Source: an uncultured Flavobacteriales bacterium (GTDB taxonomy: Bacteria; Bacteroidota; Bacteroidia; Flavobacteriales_D; Parvicellaceae). From it: DNA of 64,000 nucleotides. Positions 47,603 to 56,313 of the stretch are shown here, piece by piece; within the stretch, counting starts at the first letter, position 1; each line of letters begins with the position of its first letter. The position numbers were made by a program, and so were the translations under genes. The DNA lies in contig CALSNM010000011.1 in assembly GCA_943787725.1 (NCBI GenBank), positions 44,578 through 108,577 of the forward strand, given 5' to 3'. The notes beneath the pieces were generated by a model that had not been told where the DNA came from, made no database searches, and worked only from the letters and a program-made list of their open reading frames with translations.

Positions 47603-48778
47603 TTATTCCTTAATAATTTTTGATAAATATCCATTTTGCATTCTCAACAAGTAAATACCTTGATTAAGATTGGAGAAATTAATCGTTCCATTTTTAGTCC
47701 GTCCTGAGGTTACTTTTTACCCTTGCAAGTTAAAGATCGAATAATTGTAATTATTGCAATATGAACTTGTAATATTTAAGATTGAACTTACTGGATTTGG
47801 ATAAAACTTTATGTTTTTGAAATTTGTATTTCCGTCCATAGATAAGGCAGGATTCCCTTCTATCATGTACGTCCAAACTGAGGCAAAAACAGGGTCCCCC
47901 ATGTCCATTGGAGTGTAAGCATCAGCTACTATGCAGCCGTGAAACTTCGAAGAATCATTAGCAGGTGTTTCCGAGGTAAATAATTTATGTGAATTATTGT
48001 ATGGTGAGCTAGAGGTGTCCACAAGAACTAAATTCCCAAAATTATTCATGCCGTAATTATCCCATGTAATTTGGATATTAGTAAAATCAATAAGTTCATC
48101 ATCTTCATGAATGAAACCATAATATTTGTCTGCCGCTGTTAGTCCATTCCAAGTTATCCAATCTGCATTTCTATTCAAAAGAGTTATCCAATCCATTGCG
48201 GCAAACATAGCAACTCGCTCGACTTGTTTAATTTTTGAAATAATACCTGCGTGACCTCCACCTTGAGAATGCCCACTTACAATTATTTTGTTCCAATTAA
48301 TTTGGTTCCCCGAAAAGTATTGCTCCCAGTTTTGAAATGGATAGTTGCTATGCAGATATTGAAGAAGTTTCAAAGTCCTTCGCTCTATGCAATTGTTCGT
48401 GTCTACACTAATATCAATATGTCTATCGATTCCATCAAAAACTTCAAGTCTTGCTCTGCTATGGCAAGTGGTGTCCTGGCTTAAAGAGCAAATGGAGTTA
48501 ATCATAAGGCTATTTGGATAGGACAAGCCAATAGAGTGATAACCAAGATTGGCTGCATGTTTGAGTATTTCTCTGTAATTGTAGGGTACGGCATATGTCC
48601 CAGGAAGGAATAGGAATAATTTATTCTTAGGTGTAATTGTTTGATTAGTATAAATGAAATGATTGCTGTTCGGAGAACCACTGGAAGGATCAGCAGTATT
48701 GGGTTGCACGATATACTGTGTCTGACTGAAGAGTATCCTCGATAAAAGAAGTAATCCAAAAATATATGTATATTTCAT
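47603..48778 (-). CDS. Secreted alpha/beta hydrolase with T9SS sorting domain, one frameshift at the 3' end
   Basis: About 390 residues after correction. Signal peptide KYTYIFGLLLLSRILFSQ (ATG at 48778). The hydrolase core has LFLPGTYAVPYNYREI (oxyanion strand), nucleophile elbow IIVSGHSQGGGHAG, and a likely catalytic His in the SSKFHG region. The open frame stops at 47717 after SIFNLQG. One-base shift near 47720 restores VTSGRTKNGTINFSNL and GIYLLRMQNGYLSKIIKE, ending at 47603, a typical sorting-domain tail. Without the correction the protein would lack the T9SS signal and stay in the periplasm. It resembles plant/bacterial BPSS1187-type hydrolases; substrate unknown. Confidence 0.75.
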
Positions 48779-49001
48779 CATGAGAATCTGATTATTTTCA
48801 TTTGCTATTGCGCAAACTGAATATTTCATGCCAACTAGGTGTTGTTCAATAATAGTTGAACCCTTTATTAAACTTATAGATTATTCCTGAAAATACTATC
48901 CAATGGACCCGATAAATTTACAAACCTTGTTGAAGAGATATGCGTGTAATTTAAGTCTGCAGCATAATTATCCATAGAATTTTGAAATATTTATTAAGCG
49001 A

Positions 49002-50261
49002 TTATCCGCCAAACTTATTCACAAGAAAGAATATACTAAACGCGGTTAGAAAAATTATTCCTAGGTAACTAGTAATTTTTATCCAGGCAGGTGGTGCATT
49101 TTTTCCTATGTGCTTTTTTCGAACAAGTATTGCATTTAATACAGCTATTATTGGTGCAATTATGAATGAAAGTGTCGTGGCGATATTGACCAAACCTTTG
49201 ATGCCAAAATCAGTTGTTTTGACCAGTTGAATAATACTAAAGCTCCCAATTACAAGAACAAGAATTGTTACAGTGTACATTTTACTATTTTGTTTATCAG
49301 GGTCATTGCCAAAAAAAATTAAGGCTGATGTTCGCCGCATAGCTCTACCATATCCATCAAAAACAGTTATACAAGTTCCAAACATGATTGAAAAAGAAGC
49401 TGCTGCAATAAGTATATATGACCAACTTCCCATTGTTTTGGTATATAAATTCACTATTCCATTGGCAAATCCAGCCGGATCATTAGGGATTGTTTCTGGC
49501 GTACCATAAAGCAGGTAGGCTCCCATAGTTATAAAACATAGCGAAAGCACTGCAGAAACAAGGTATCCAAAGTTGAAGTCGAACAAGGTCTCTTTCATTG
49601 TTGGTTTATATCCAGTTTGTTTAATTCTTTCAATGGTCCATAAGCTATTCCATGTGCTTAGGTCAAGTGCAGTTGGCATCCAGCCCATCAACCCCAATAA
49701 AAAGAAAATTCCATCATCTGATTCAGGGAATATATTGCCTTCGAATAATGGTTTTGAACCAATTGGTCCATTTATTATGGTCATCACAAATGCTATAAGG
49801 GTGGAGATGAGTAATACAATACCTATTATCTTAATTAACTTATCTAAAACACTGAATTTGCCTGAGATTAAAATCCCTCCGCAAACAAAAAATAGTAGGA
49901 GGGTTGTTGCTCCAGAAGATTTAATTCCAAACAAGTTCTGCATAAAACCAGAGGTAACAAAGCCAACAGCTGAAGCTACCATGAACATTGAAACTATCGT
50001 AATGATAAAATAAACCCAAAGGACCGGTTTACCTAATTTTTTATAGCCATCTATAATGCTAGTGCCAGTTGCATTTGCATATCTTGATCCATATTCAAAG
50101 AATGGGTATTTTAAGAAATTTGCAATAATAACAGCCCACAGTAACCCAAAACCAAATTTCTCTCCAGCTTGGGTAGATTGAACAAGGTGAGAGACACCAA
50201 TTGCAGTTGATGCAAACAGAATTCCTGGGCCTAACGCTTTGATAAGATTTTTCTTATTCAT
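49002..50261 (-). CDS. NRAMP-fold divalent metal transporter lacking the DPGN motif
   Basis: A 419-residue inner-membrane protein with 11 predicted helices and the SLC11 fold. Helix 1 opens GPGILFASTAIGVSHLVQST; aligned to the canonical GPG-DPGN motif, the metal ligands Asp and Asn are Gly and His (GVSH). In helix 6 the usual MPHN reads MPTA (GWMPTALDLS), so the Met is kept but the following His is lost. NRAMP-related Mg transporters and plant Nrat1 also diverge here, so a different ion is likely. The ATG at 50261 (MNKKNLIKALGPG) is preferred over one at 50288. A TATTTTTG octet lies just upstream. Confidence 0.82.
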   Translation of the reverse strand: MNKKNLIKALGPGILFASTAIGVSHLVQSTQAGEKFGFGLLWAVIIANFLKYPFFEYGSRYANATGTSIIDGYKKLGKPVLWVYFIITIVSMFMVASAVGFVTSGFMQNLFGIKSSGATTLLLFFVCGGILISGKFSVLDKLIKIIGIVLLISTLIAFVMTIINGPIGSKPLFEGNIFPESDDGIFFLLGLMGWMPTALDLSTWNSLWTIERIKQTGYKPTMKETLFDFNFGYLVSAVLSLCFITMGAYLLYGTPETIPNDPAGFANGIVNLYTKTMGSWSYILIAAASFSIMFGTCITVFDGYGRAMRRTSALIFFGNDPDKQNSKMYTVTILVLVIGSFSIIQLVKTTDFGIKGLVNIATTLSFIIAPIIAVLNAILVRKKHIGKNAPPAWIKITSYLGIIFLTAFSIFFLVNKFGG

Positions 50262-50328
50262 TTCAAACAAAAATAAGATAATCGCCAATACAATTAAAAA
50301 GTTGAAATGAATGCATTAAATTTACAAG

Positions 50329-51909
50329 ATGCAATTGACTACAATACCTTTGGTTAAAACCGGTAAATTTTCTGAGCTTATTTTGGATTATTTAAATAAC
50401 CGAGATAAACTTTCGGGATTTATTGCTGAAAAAGTGAATTTAGAAAACTTTAAAAAACAAATAACCGATAAGAATTTTTCGAAACAGAAAAGAGAAATAT
50501 TAGTAAAGCGACTAACTACCCAATATAATTTAGCTAGAATTGATGTTCCAAGTAATGTGCATCTTCTTAAGAATGAGAGTACTTATACTGTAACTACTGG
50601 GCATCAGCTATGTTTGTTGGGAGGTCCGCAATATTTTATCCATAAGATTATTTCAACAATAAAGTTATCGATACAATTAAAAAAAGCGTTTCCAGAGAAT
50701 GATTTTGTTCCAGTTTTTTGGCTCGCTAGCGAAGATCATGACTTTGATGAAATTAACGATGTAAAATTTTTTAAAAATAATTTAAAAATTGATAAGGGTT
50801 ACGACGGTCCGGTAGGTAGATTGCGTGCAGATATATTTTCAACTATTCTTCAAGAATTAAAAGAAATTCTTGGTGATTCAAAAAATGAATCTGAAATAAT
50901 AGGTTTATTTACGCGTGCTTACGCGAGCGATTCATTATCAATAGCAACGAGTAAATGGGTGAATGAATTGTTCAGAAATTTTGGACTTGTCATTTTAGAC
51001 GGAGATGATATTGAACTGAAAAGAAGTTTTATACCTGTTCTCAAAGATGAGTTAGTTAATAGAAATAGCATAGATGCGATTTTAAAATCTTCAGGTCAAT
51101 TAAATGAATTGGGATATAATTCTCAAGTTAGCCCGAGAGAGATTAATCTGTTTTATATAGAAAACAATATTCGAGAGAGAATTGTTTTTCAGAAGGATAA
51201 ATTTTTAGTTTTAAATACGGAATTGTCGTTTTCTGAAGAGGAGATTCTGGACTTGTTAGAGTCTAATCCGGATAGGTTTAGTCCAAATGTTGTATTGAGG
51301 CCTGTTTATCAAGAGTATATTCTTCCAAACCTGGCATACGTTGGTGGTCCTGGTGAAATTGCTTATTGGCTTCAATTAAAACTAAATTTTGATAGATTAA
51401 GAATAGAATATCCTTTATTAATTATTCGAGACACCTTCCTTTTGTTAGATGCAAAACAAGTTTCCAACTTTCAGAACTTAGGCTTTGTTTTGGAGGATGC
51501 ATTTAAAAAGGAACATATCTTGATAAAAGATTTTTTGAAGCTAAATTCAAAGGAGGATATAGTTTTTGAAAAAGAAGAAATCATTGTTAATGAACTAAAG
51601 TTGGTATTATTAAATAAAGTCAAGAAAGTAGATGACTCTTTGTCCGGTATGATTCAAGCAGAGATGACAAAGTTGAATAAGTTTTTTGATAAACTAGAGT
51701 CTAGAATTATTAAAGCTGAAAAAAACAGGCAAGAGGTTTCTGTAAATAAGATATTAAAATTCAGGAACACTATTTTACCAAATGATGTATTGGTGGAAAG
51801 ACATGAGAGCTTTATTCCAAATTACTTAAAATATGGCAGTGAGTATTTTGATTGGTTGCTAGAATATAGTAATGTATTCGATCCTCAGTTAAAGGTACTG
51901 GTAAGATAG
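50329..51909 (+). CDS. bshC: Bacillithiol biosynthesis cysteine-adding enzyme BshC
   Basis: A 526-residue protein with BshC hallmarks: TVTTGHQLCLLGGPQYFIHK (core fold), FWLASEDHDFDEI (nucleotide and substrate pocket), NVVLRPVYQEYILPNLAYVG, PGEIAYWLQL, and a long C-terminal coiled coil (about 385-475). It joins cysteine to glucosamine-malate to form bacillithiol, the low-molecular-weight thiol used in place of glutathione by Bacillota and many Bacteroidota. bshA and bshB are not in this window. It is transcribed divergently from the NRAMP gene with 67 nt between start codons. Confidence 0.95.
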   Translation: MQLTTIPLVKTGKFSELILDYLNNRDKLSGFIAEKVNLENFKKQITDKNFSKQKREILVKRLTTQYNLARIDVPSNVHLLKNESTYTVTTGHQLCLLGGPQYFIHKIISTIKLSIQLKKAFPENDFVPVFWLASEDHDFDEINDVKFFKNNLKIDKGYDGPVGRLRADIFSTILQELKEILGDSKNESEIIGLFTRAYASDSLSIATSKWVNELFRNFGLVILDGDDIELKRSFIPVLKDELVNRNSIDAILKSSGQLNELGYNSQVSPREINLFYIENNIRERIVFQKDKFLVLNTELSFSEEEILDLLESNPDRFSPNVVLRPVYQEYILPNLAYVGGPGEIAYWLQLKLNFDRLRIEYPLLIIRDTFLLLDAKQVSNFQNLGFVLEDAFKKEHILIKDFLKLNSKEDIVFEKEEIIVNELKLVLLNKVKKVDDSLSGMIQAEMTKLNKFFDKLESRIIKAEKNRQEVSVNKILKFRNTILPNDVLVERHESFIPNYLKYGSEYFDWLLEYSNVFDPQLKVLVR

Positions 51910-52019
51910 ACCTACCTCTTCGCTTAGATTACTGTTTTTCATTAAAGCCATAATAGAGGGAAACCAAATTTTATTTGCTGTAAATTTTGAATGAATTTAA
52001 TTAGAAAATATTAATAGAT

Positions 52020-53600
52020 ATGCTTTTTAATATAGAAAATACATTTACAGAAGAACTGCCGGGAGATTTGGAATTAGAGAATACGCTTAGACAAGTGGAT
52101 GAAGCGTGTTATTCTTTTGTGCACCCAACAAAAACGAAGTCTCCAAAGATTGTTCATTATTCAAAAGAAGTTGCTGAACTATTAGGCTTGTCGGAATCGG
52201 ATTGCCAATCTCAGCAATTTTTAAAAATATTTTCTGGCAATGAAATTATGGAAAATACAAAACCATATGCCATGTGTTACGGTGGTCATCAATTTGGCCA
52301 TTGGGCGGGTCAATTGGGGGATGGAAGAGCTATAAACTTGGCAGAAGTTAAGTCTAATGGCTGCCGTTGGGTGTTGCAATTGAAAGGGGCGGGATTAACT
52401 CCATATTCTAGGTCTGCTGATGGGTTAGCTGTATTGCGTTCTTCGATTCGTGAGCACTTATGCAGTGAGGCTATGTTTCATTTAGGAGTTCCCACAACTC
52501 GTTCGTTGTCATTATCTCTTACCGGAACTAAAGTTCTCAGAGATGTTCTTTATAACGGAAATCCAGCATACGAAAAAGGAGCAGTAGTTTGCCGAATTTC
52601 TCCTTCTTTTATCCGTTTTGGTAGTTTTGAAATATTTGCGTCCAAAAGAGATGACTTAACTTTAAAGAAGTTAGCGGATTATACTTTAAAGCATTTCTAC
52701 CCAGAATTGGAACAAGCTTCCAAAACGGGATATATAGAGCTTTTTAAAGCAGTCAGTGAACGCACTTTAGAGATGGTGGTTCAGTGGCAGCGTGTAGGTT
52801 TTGTGCATGGAGTAATGAATACCGACAACATGTCCATACTTGGTTTAACGATTGATTATGGTCCTTATGGATGGTTAGAAGGATATGATAAAGAGTGGAC
52901 GCCAAATACTACTGATATTCAACACAGGCGATATCAATTTGGTCATCAAGGAGATATTGCACTCTGGAATTTATTAAAACTGGCCAACGCGATATATCCT
53001 CTAATAGAAGAATCTGAGCCATTGGAAGAAATAATCAGAGACTTTAAAAAAAAATATTCTGTAAGGTATCTACAGATGATGAAAGCCAAATTAGGATTAG
53101 AAATGGAAGATGAAGATGATTTCAATATAATTAATCAACTCGAACACAATCTTCAACTAACAGAAACTGATATGACAATCTTTTTTCGAGGATTGGCAAA
53201 TTTATCTAAAAAATTCGTTTTTCCAGAAAAAGATGATTTATCCTTTTTAGATTCGGTCAAAAATGCCTTTTACAAAATTGAAGAAGTTGAGGGAGAAATA
53301 CTTGGGTTTTGGAAAGACTGGTTTGTTCAATATGCCAAAAGACTTCGGAAGGAGGCACTTTCTGATATTGACCGAAAACAGAAAATGAATTTGGTGAACC
53401 CTAAATATGTTTTACGAAATTATATGGCACAAATTGCAATCGACGCCGCTGATAAAGGTGATTATACTATAGTTGAAGAATTTTACAGCCTTCTGAAACA
53501 CCCTTATGATGAGCAAATGGAAAACCAAAAATGGTTTGCGAAAAGACCAGAATGGGCAAGAACAAAAGTTGGTTGCTCTATGCTATCTTGCAGTTCCTAG
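52020..53600 (+). CDS. selO: Protein adenylyltransferase SelO (YdiU family)
   Basis: A 526-residue SelO pseudokinase. Diagnostic segments: YAMCYGGHQFGHWAGQLGDG, LQLKGAGLTPYSRSADG, RSSIREHLCSEAMFHLGVPT, GFVHGVMNTDNMSILGLTIDYGP. It ends RTKVGCSMLSCSS, the natural C-terminus, with Cys at the place where eukaryotic SelO has selenocysteine. It transfers AMP from ATP to Ser, Thr or Tyr residues of target proteins (a redox-responsive pathway in E. coli). The protein is complete despite the short tail. Confidence 0.95.
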   Translation: MLFNIENTFTEELPGDLELENTLRQVDEACYSFVHPTKTKSPKIVHYSKEVAELLGLSESDCQSQQFLKIFSGNEIMENTKPYAMCYGGHQFGHWAGQLGDGRAINLAEVKSNGCRWVLQLKGAGLTPYSRSADGLAVLRSSIREHLCSEAMFHLGVPTTRSLSLSLTGTKVLRDVLYNGNPAYEKGAVVCRISPSFIRFGSFEIFASKRDDLTLKKLADYTLKHFYPELEQASKTGYIELFKAVSERTLEMVVQWQRVGFVHGVMNTDNMSILGLTIDYGPYGWLEGYDKEWTPNTTDIQHRRYQFGHQGDIALWNLLKLANAIYPLIEESEPLEEIIRDFKKKYSVRYLQMMKAKLGLEMEDEDDFNIINQLEHNLQLTETDMTIFFRGLANLSKKFVFPEKDDLSFLDSVKNAFYKIEEVEGEILGFWKDWFVQYAKRLRKEALSDIDRKQKMNLVNPKYVLRNYMAQIAIDAADKGDYTIVEEFYSLLKHPYDEQMENQKWFAKRPEWARTKVGCSMLSCSS

Positions 53601-53867
53601 TTTAATGTCAAATATAAAAGTCAAGAATAATACATATATACAACTAAATACTTTTAGGTTTAGAACCAAAATCAAAATAAATTGTTTAAATTCATCGCAG
53701 AGCAAATAACAAAAATCTGAAAAAATACATTGTTAGAAATATTTAGTAGTTTGAGGTTTTGGCTGCCGTTTCCTTGTTGTAGAAAATTTCAATGCTAATG
53801 ACGAAAATTCACATTATAATTGTATTGATTAAGCTATTGTTTGCTTGTTAATTAAAAACTAATTAAT

Positions 53868-54725
53868 ATGAAAAATGTTGTTTTTTTATCAGTGATTTTA
53901 CTGGGAGTACTAGGTTTTACTTTTATTGAAAAGGAAGGAGGTGTTATGTCGGACTATGTGTGTGATAGTAATCTAAGCCAATTTAATGTGTTGGCAGGAA
54001 AGACGGGTGCTCCGGGGGAAGCTAATTGTACACAATGTCATTCTGGAACTGCGCTTTCAGGAGTTGGTACGAATACATTAATTTTTTCAGGAGCAAATGA
54101 TGAATATGTTCCAGGTCAAACATACACATTTAGCCTGGATGTGTTAAATAGTAATGCTACTGGCTTTCAAATGACCGGATTAGATAATGCGAACGACAAA
54201 GCTGGAAGTTTTACAGCAGGAACAGGTTCGAATATTCAAACAAGCTCTGGAAAAGAATATATAAATCATTCTAATGCAAGTGTATCTTCTTGGACTTTTG
54301 ACTGGACAGCTCCAGCTACTGATGTTGGTGATGTAACTTTTTATTTAGCATCTAATAAGGCAAACGGAGACAACTCTACTAGTGGCGATGATATTTATTT
54401 GTCGGAGTTATTAATTTCAGCGGCATCTTCTAGTAATGTTGAACAATTGTCGGCTTTGTCAAATTCAGATTTCAATATAAGCTTCAATGCTAGTTCTAAT
54501 GAAATTAATTTGGATTATATAGCTAGTGTTTCAGGCAAGGTTACGGTGAAAGTATTTAATATTAAAGGAGAAGAAATAACTATGAAAAAATTTGGTGATT
54601 CTTCGCAAGGAAAAAATTTCAACCATTTAAAATTAAGAAGACAACTATCAACCGGAGTTTATTTGGTTACGTTAGCAATAAACTCTGAATATTTTACGAA
54701 GAAACTATTTGTGCAGTATAATTAG
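53868..54725 (+). CDS. Choice-of-anchor-V protein with CxxCH haem motif and T9SS sorting domain
   Basis: A 285-residue secreted protein. Signal peptide (KNVVFLSVILLGVLGFTFIE), then AGKTGAPGEANCTQCHSGTA, whose CTQCH is a haem-c attachment motif; this is the typical start of choice-of-anchor-V domains. The middle is a Reeler-like beta sandwich (VPGQTYTFSLDVLNSNATGF; SWTFDWTAPATDVGDVTFYL). It ends in a T9SS domain (VKVFNIKGEEITMKKFGDSS; LSTGVYLVTLAINSEYFTKK). It is therefore a candidate surface cytochrome, but haem loading cannot be shown from sequence. A 267-nt gap precedes it. Confidence 0.82.
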   Translation: MKNVVFLSVILLGVLGFTFIEKEGGVMSDYVCDSNLSQFNVLAGKTGAPGEANCTQCHSGTALSGVGTNTLIFSGANDEYVPGQTYTFSLDVLNSNATGFQMTGLDNANDKAGSFTAGTGSNIQTSSGKEYINHSNASVSSWTFDWTAPATDVGDVTFYLASNKANGDNSTSGDDIYLSELLISAASSSNVEQLSALSNSDFNISFNASSNEINLDYIASVSGKVTVKVFNIKGEEITMKKFGDSSQGKNFNHLKLRRQLSTGVYLVTLAINSEYFTKKLFVQYN

Positions 54726-54744
54726 AAACGCTAGGTTAATTATT

Positions 54745-54752
54745 TAGTTTTG
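54745..54752 (+). promoter_or_regulatory. Candidate -7 element for the nuclease-like gene
   Basis: TAGTTTTG, matching TAnnTTTG, lies 19 nt before the ATG at 54772. The same longer string TTAGTTTTGCAC occurs upstream of surE at 63071-63082. Confidence 0.42.
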
Positions 54753-54771
54753 CACTTTATAACGTATTATA

Positions 54772-55512
54772 ATGAGCAAAAAAATAGAAGAAAAAATTAA
54801 CAAAGCTGTTGAAGTCTTTTTCAAAAAAAATCCTGCAACGGAATGGATTCCGGCTAAAGTAATGATGCCGAGTTTAATTAAAGCAGGTGTTTTTATAAAA
54901 GATGTGAAAAAGGGTTTGCCACTAAGAAAAGTACTGCGTTTATTAGACCAAAATAATGCACTTGATTCGATACCTCTCGCGCATCCCGAAAGGAATGGGC
55001 ATTCGACCTATTGGTATTTTGTTAGACAAGGAGGTAGCTACACTCCAACGGAGCCAATAAATGAAGTTACGAATAAACAAAAAGCGATTAGACGACGAGA
55101 AAGTAGTGATGAATATTATTTAATCGGATTGGTAAACGAATTGTTGAATACAAGAGCTTCACATCAACATACATTTGATTTTCTATTAGGAGATTACCAT
55201 AAAAATGGGAAGACAAGAACTGAACTTCCTTTAGATGCTTATTATGCCGAGAAAAACTTGGTGATTGAATTTTTGGATAAAAGTAATTCAGAATCTATCA
55301 ATCAAGACAAGATGACAATAAGCGGTGTAACAAGAGCTGAGCAAAGAGATATATACCGTAAAAGAAAACAAGGTGTTTTAAAAGCAAATGATATTAACTT
55401 AATTGAAATTGACTATGCTCGTTTTGATAGCGACGCAGAAAAAAACCTTTCTCGAAATATGGAGAATGATGTAACTCTTCTCAAGGAAATTTTAAAACAT
55501 TATATTTCATAA
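54772..55512 (+). CDS. Winged-helix plus PD-(D/E)XK-like protein of unknown function
   Basis: A 246-residue cytoplasmic protein. Residues 10-90 look like a winged-helix DNA-binding domain (NPATEWIPAKVMMPSLIKAG; LPLRKVLRLLDQNNALDSIP; HSTYWYFV). A basic linker (KQKAIRRRESSDEYY) leads to a candidate nuclease core: TRTELPLDAYYAEKNLVIEF, where the Asp and Glu match the strand-strand layout of PD-(D/E)XK nucleases, then RAEQRDIYRKRKQGVLKAND and INLIEIDYARF, as in this fold's later helix and strand. The second acidic residue is followed by FLDK, not the usual ExK, so activity is uncertain. It is 4 nt upstream of an FKBP gene. Confidence 0.6.
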   Translation: MSKKIEEKINKAVEVFFKKNPATEWIPAKVMMPSLIKAGVFIKDVKKGLPLRKVLRLLDQNNALDSIPLAHPERNGHSTYWYFVRQGGSYTPTEPINEVTNKQKAIRRRESSDEYYLIGLVNELLNTRASHQHTFDFLLGDYHKNGKTRTELPLDAYYAEKNLVIEFLDKSNSESINQDKMTISGVTRAEQRDIYRKRKQGVLKANDINLIEIDYARFDSDAEKNLSRNMENDVTLLKEILKHYIS

Positions 55513-55516
55513 TATT

Positions 55517-55966
55517 ATGAGTAAGTTATATGCAATAATTCTTTTGCTTGTTGCCTTCTCTTCTTGTAAAAAGGAAGAAGTTGATTATACTCAAATTGAT
55601 GAGGATATAATTAAACAATACATAACAGATAATAATTTAACTGCTACAGCTACCGGCACGGGACTCTATTATGTTGTTGATACACCTGGTAATGGTGCAC
55701 AACCGAGCAGTCAATCGACGGTTACAGTTGCTTATAAAGGTTATTTATCAAATGGGTCGGTATTCGATGAATCGGCCAGTTCCGGAATTTCTTTTTCATT
55801 GACCAGTGTAATCCAAGGTTGGCAGGAAGGAATTCCTTATTTTAAAGAAGGTGGTTCAGGAATATTATTAATTCCTTCAGCTTTGGGCTATGGTAGTCAG
55901 GCTACAAGCGGAATACCAGCAAACTCTGTGTTGATATTTGAAGTAGAATTAATCGATATTCTGTAG
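55517..55966 (+). CDS. Lipoprotein FKBP-type peptidyl-prolyl isomerase
   Basis: A 149-residue protein with lipoprotein signal KLYAIILLLVAFSSC (Cys at about residue 17) and a short linker. The FKBP domain runs from about 60 to the C-terminus: STVTVAYKGYLSNGSVFDES, SVIQGWQEGIPYFKEGGSG, LLIPSALGYGSQ, and VLIFEVELIDIL, with the conserved aromatic and Asp pocket residues. It would be anchored in the outer or inner membrane, facing the periplasm, to isomerise proline bonds. It begins 4 nt after the preceding gene's stop codon. Confidence 0.92.
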   Translation: MSKLYAIILLLVAFSSCKKEEVDYTQIDEDIIKQYITDNNLTATATGTGLYYVVDTPGNGAQPSSQSTVTVAYKGYLSNGSVFDESASSGISFSLTSVIQGWQEGIPYFKEGGSGILLIPSALGYGSQATSGIPANSVLIFEVELIDIL

Positions 55967-55967
55967 G

Positions 55968-56222
55968 TTAGATACGCTCAAGGTAAGCTTTCATTTTGCC
56001 GATCAACTTTTTCTTTTCTTCAGCAAATTCTGCTTTGTTTAATTGGTGATCAACTTCATCAGCAACCAACCTGATGAAATCGGAATAGAGACCTTTAGAT
56101 CTCATGTCGCCTTTGAAGATAATCTTCTTAATCACATCTTTATCAGATAGTTCAATTAGATTTTTGTATTTGTATATTTCGTCTAGTTCAATCAAACTAG
56201 CTCGGTTGTCAATTGTTTCCAT
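55968..56222 (-). CDS. Small hypothetical protein
   Basis: An 84-residue, mostly helical, strongly charged protein (ELDEIYKYKNLIELSDKDVI; KAEFAEEKKKLIGKMKAYLE) without a signal peptide or recognised motif. It converges with the FKBP gene, whose stop is one base away. A TAATTTTG-type octet (56247-56254 on the complement) lies 25 nt upstream. It could bind a nucleic acid or a partner protein, but I assign no function. Confidence 0.6.
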   Translation of the reverse strand: METIDNRASLIELDEIYKYKNLIELSDKDVIKKIIFKGDMRSKGLYSDFIRLVADEVDHQLNKAEFAEEKKKLIGKMKAYLERI

Positions 56223-56313
56223 ATTTAATATGTTATATCAATAGGTCAAAATTAATCATAAAGTAGATATATAAGAATGATATCTTAAATTATTTAGATT
56301 TGAGAGAGAAAAA

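Noticed and set aside
52020..53600. SelO truncated at its C-terminus
   Set aside because: CSMLSCSS is the normal family ending, so the gene is complete.
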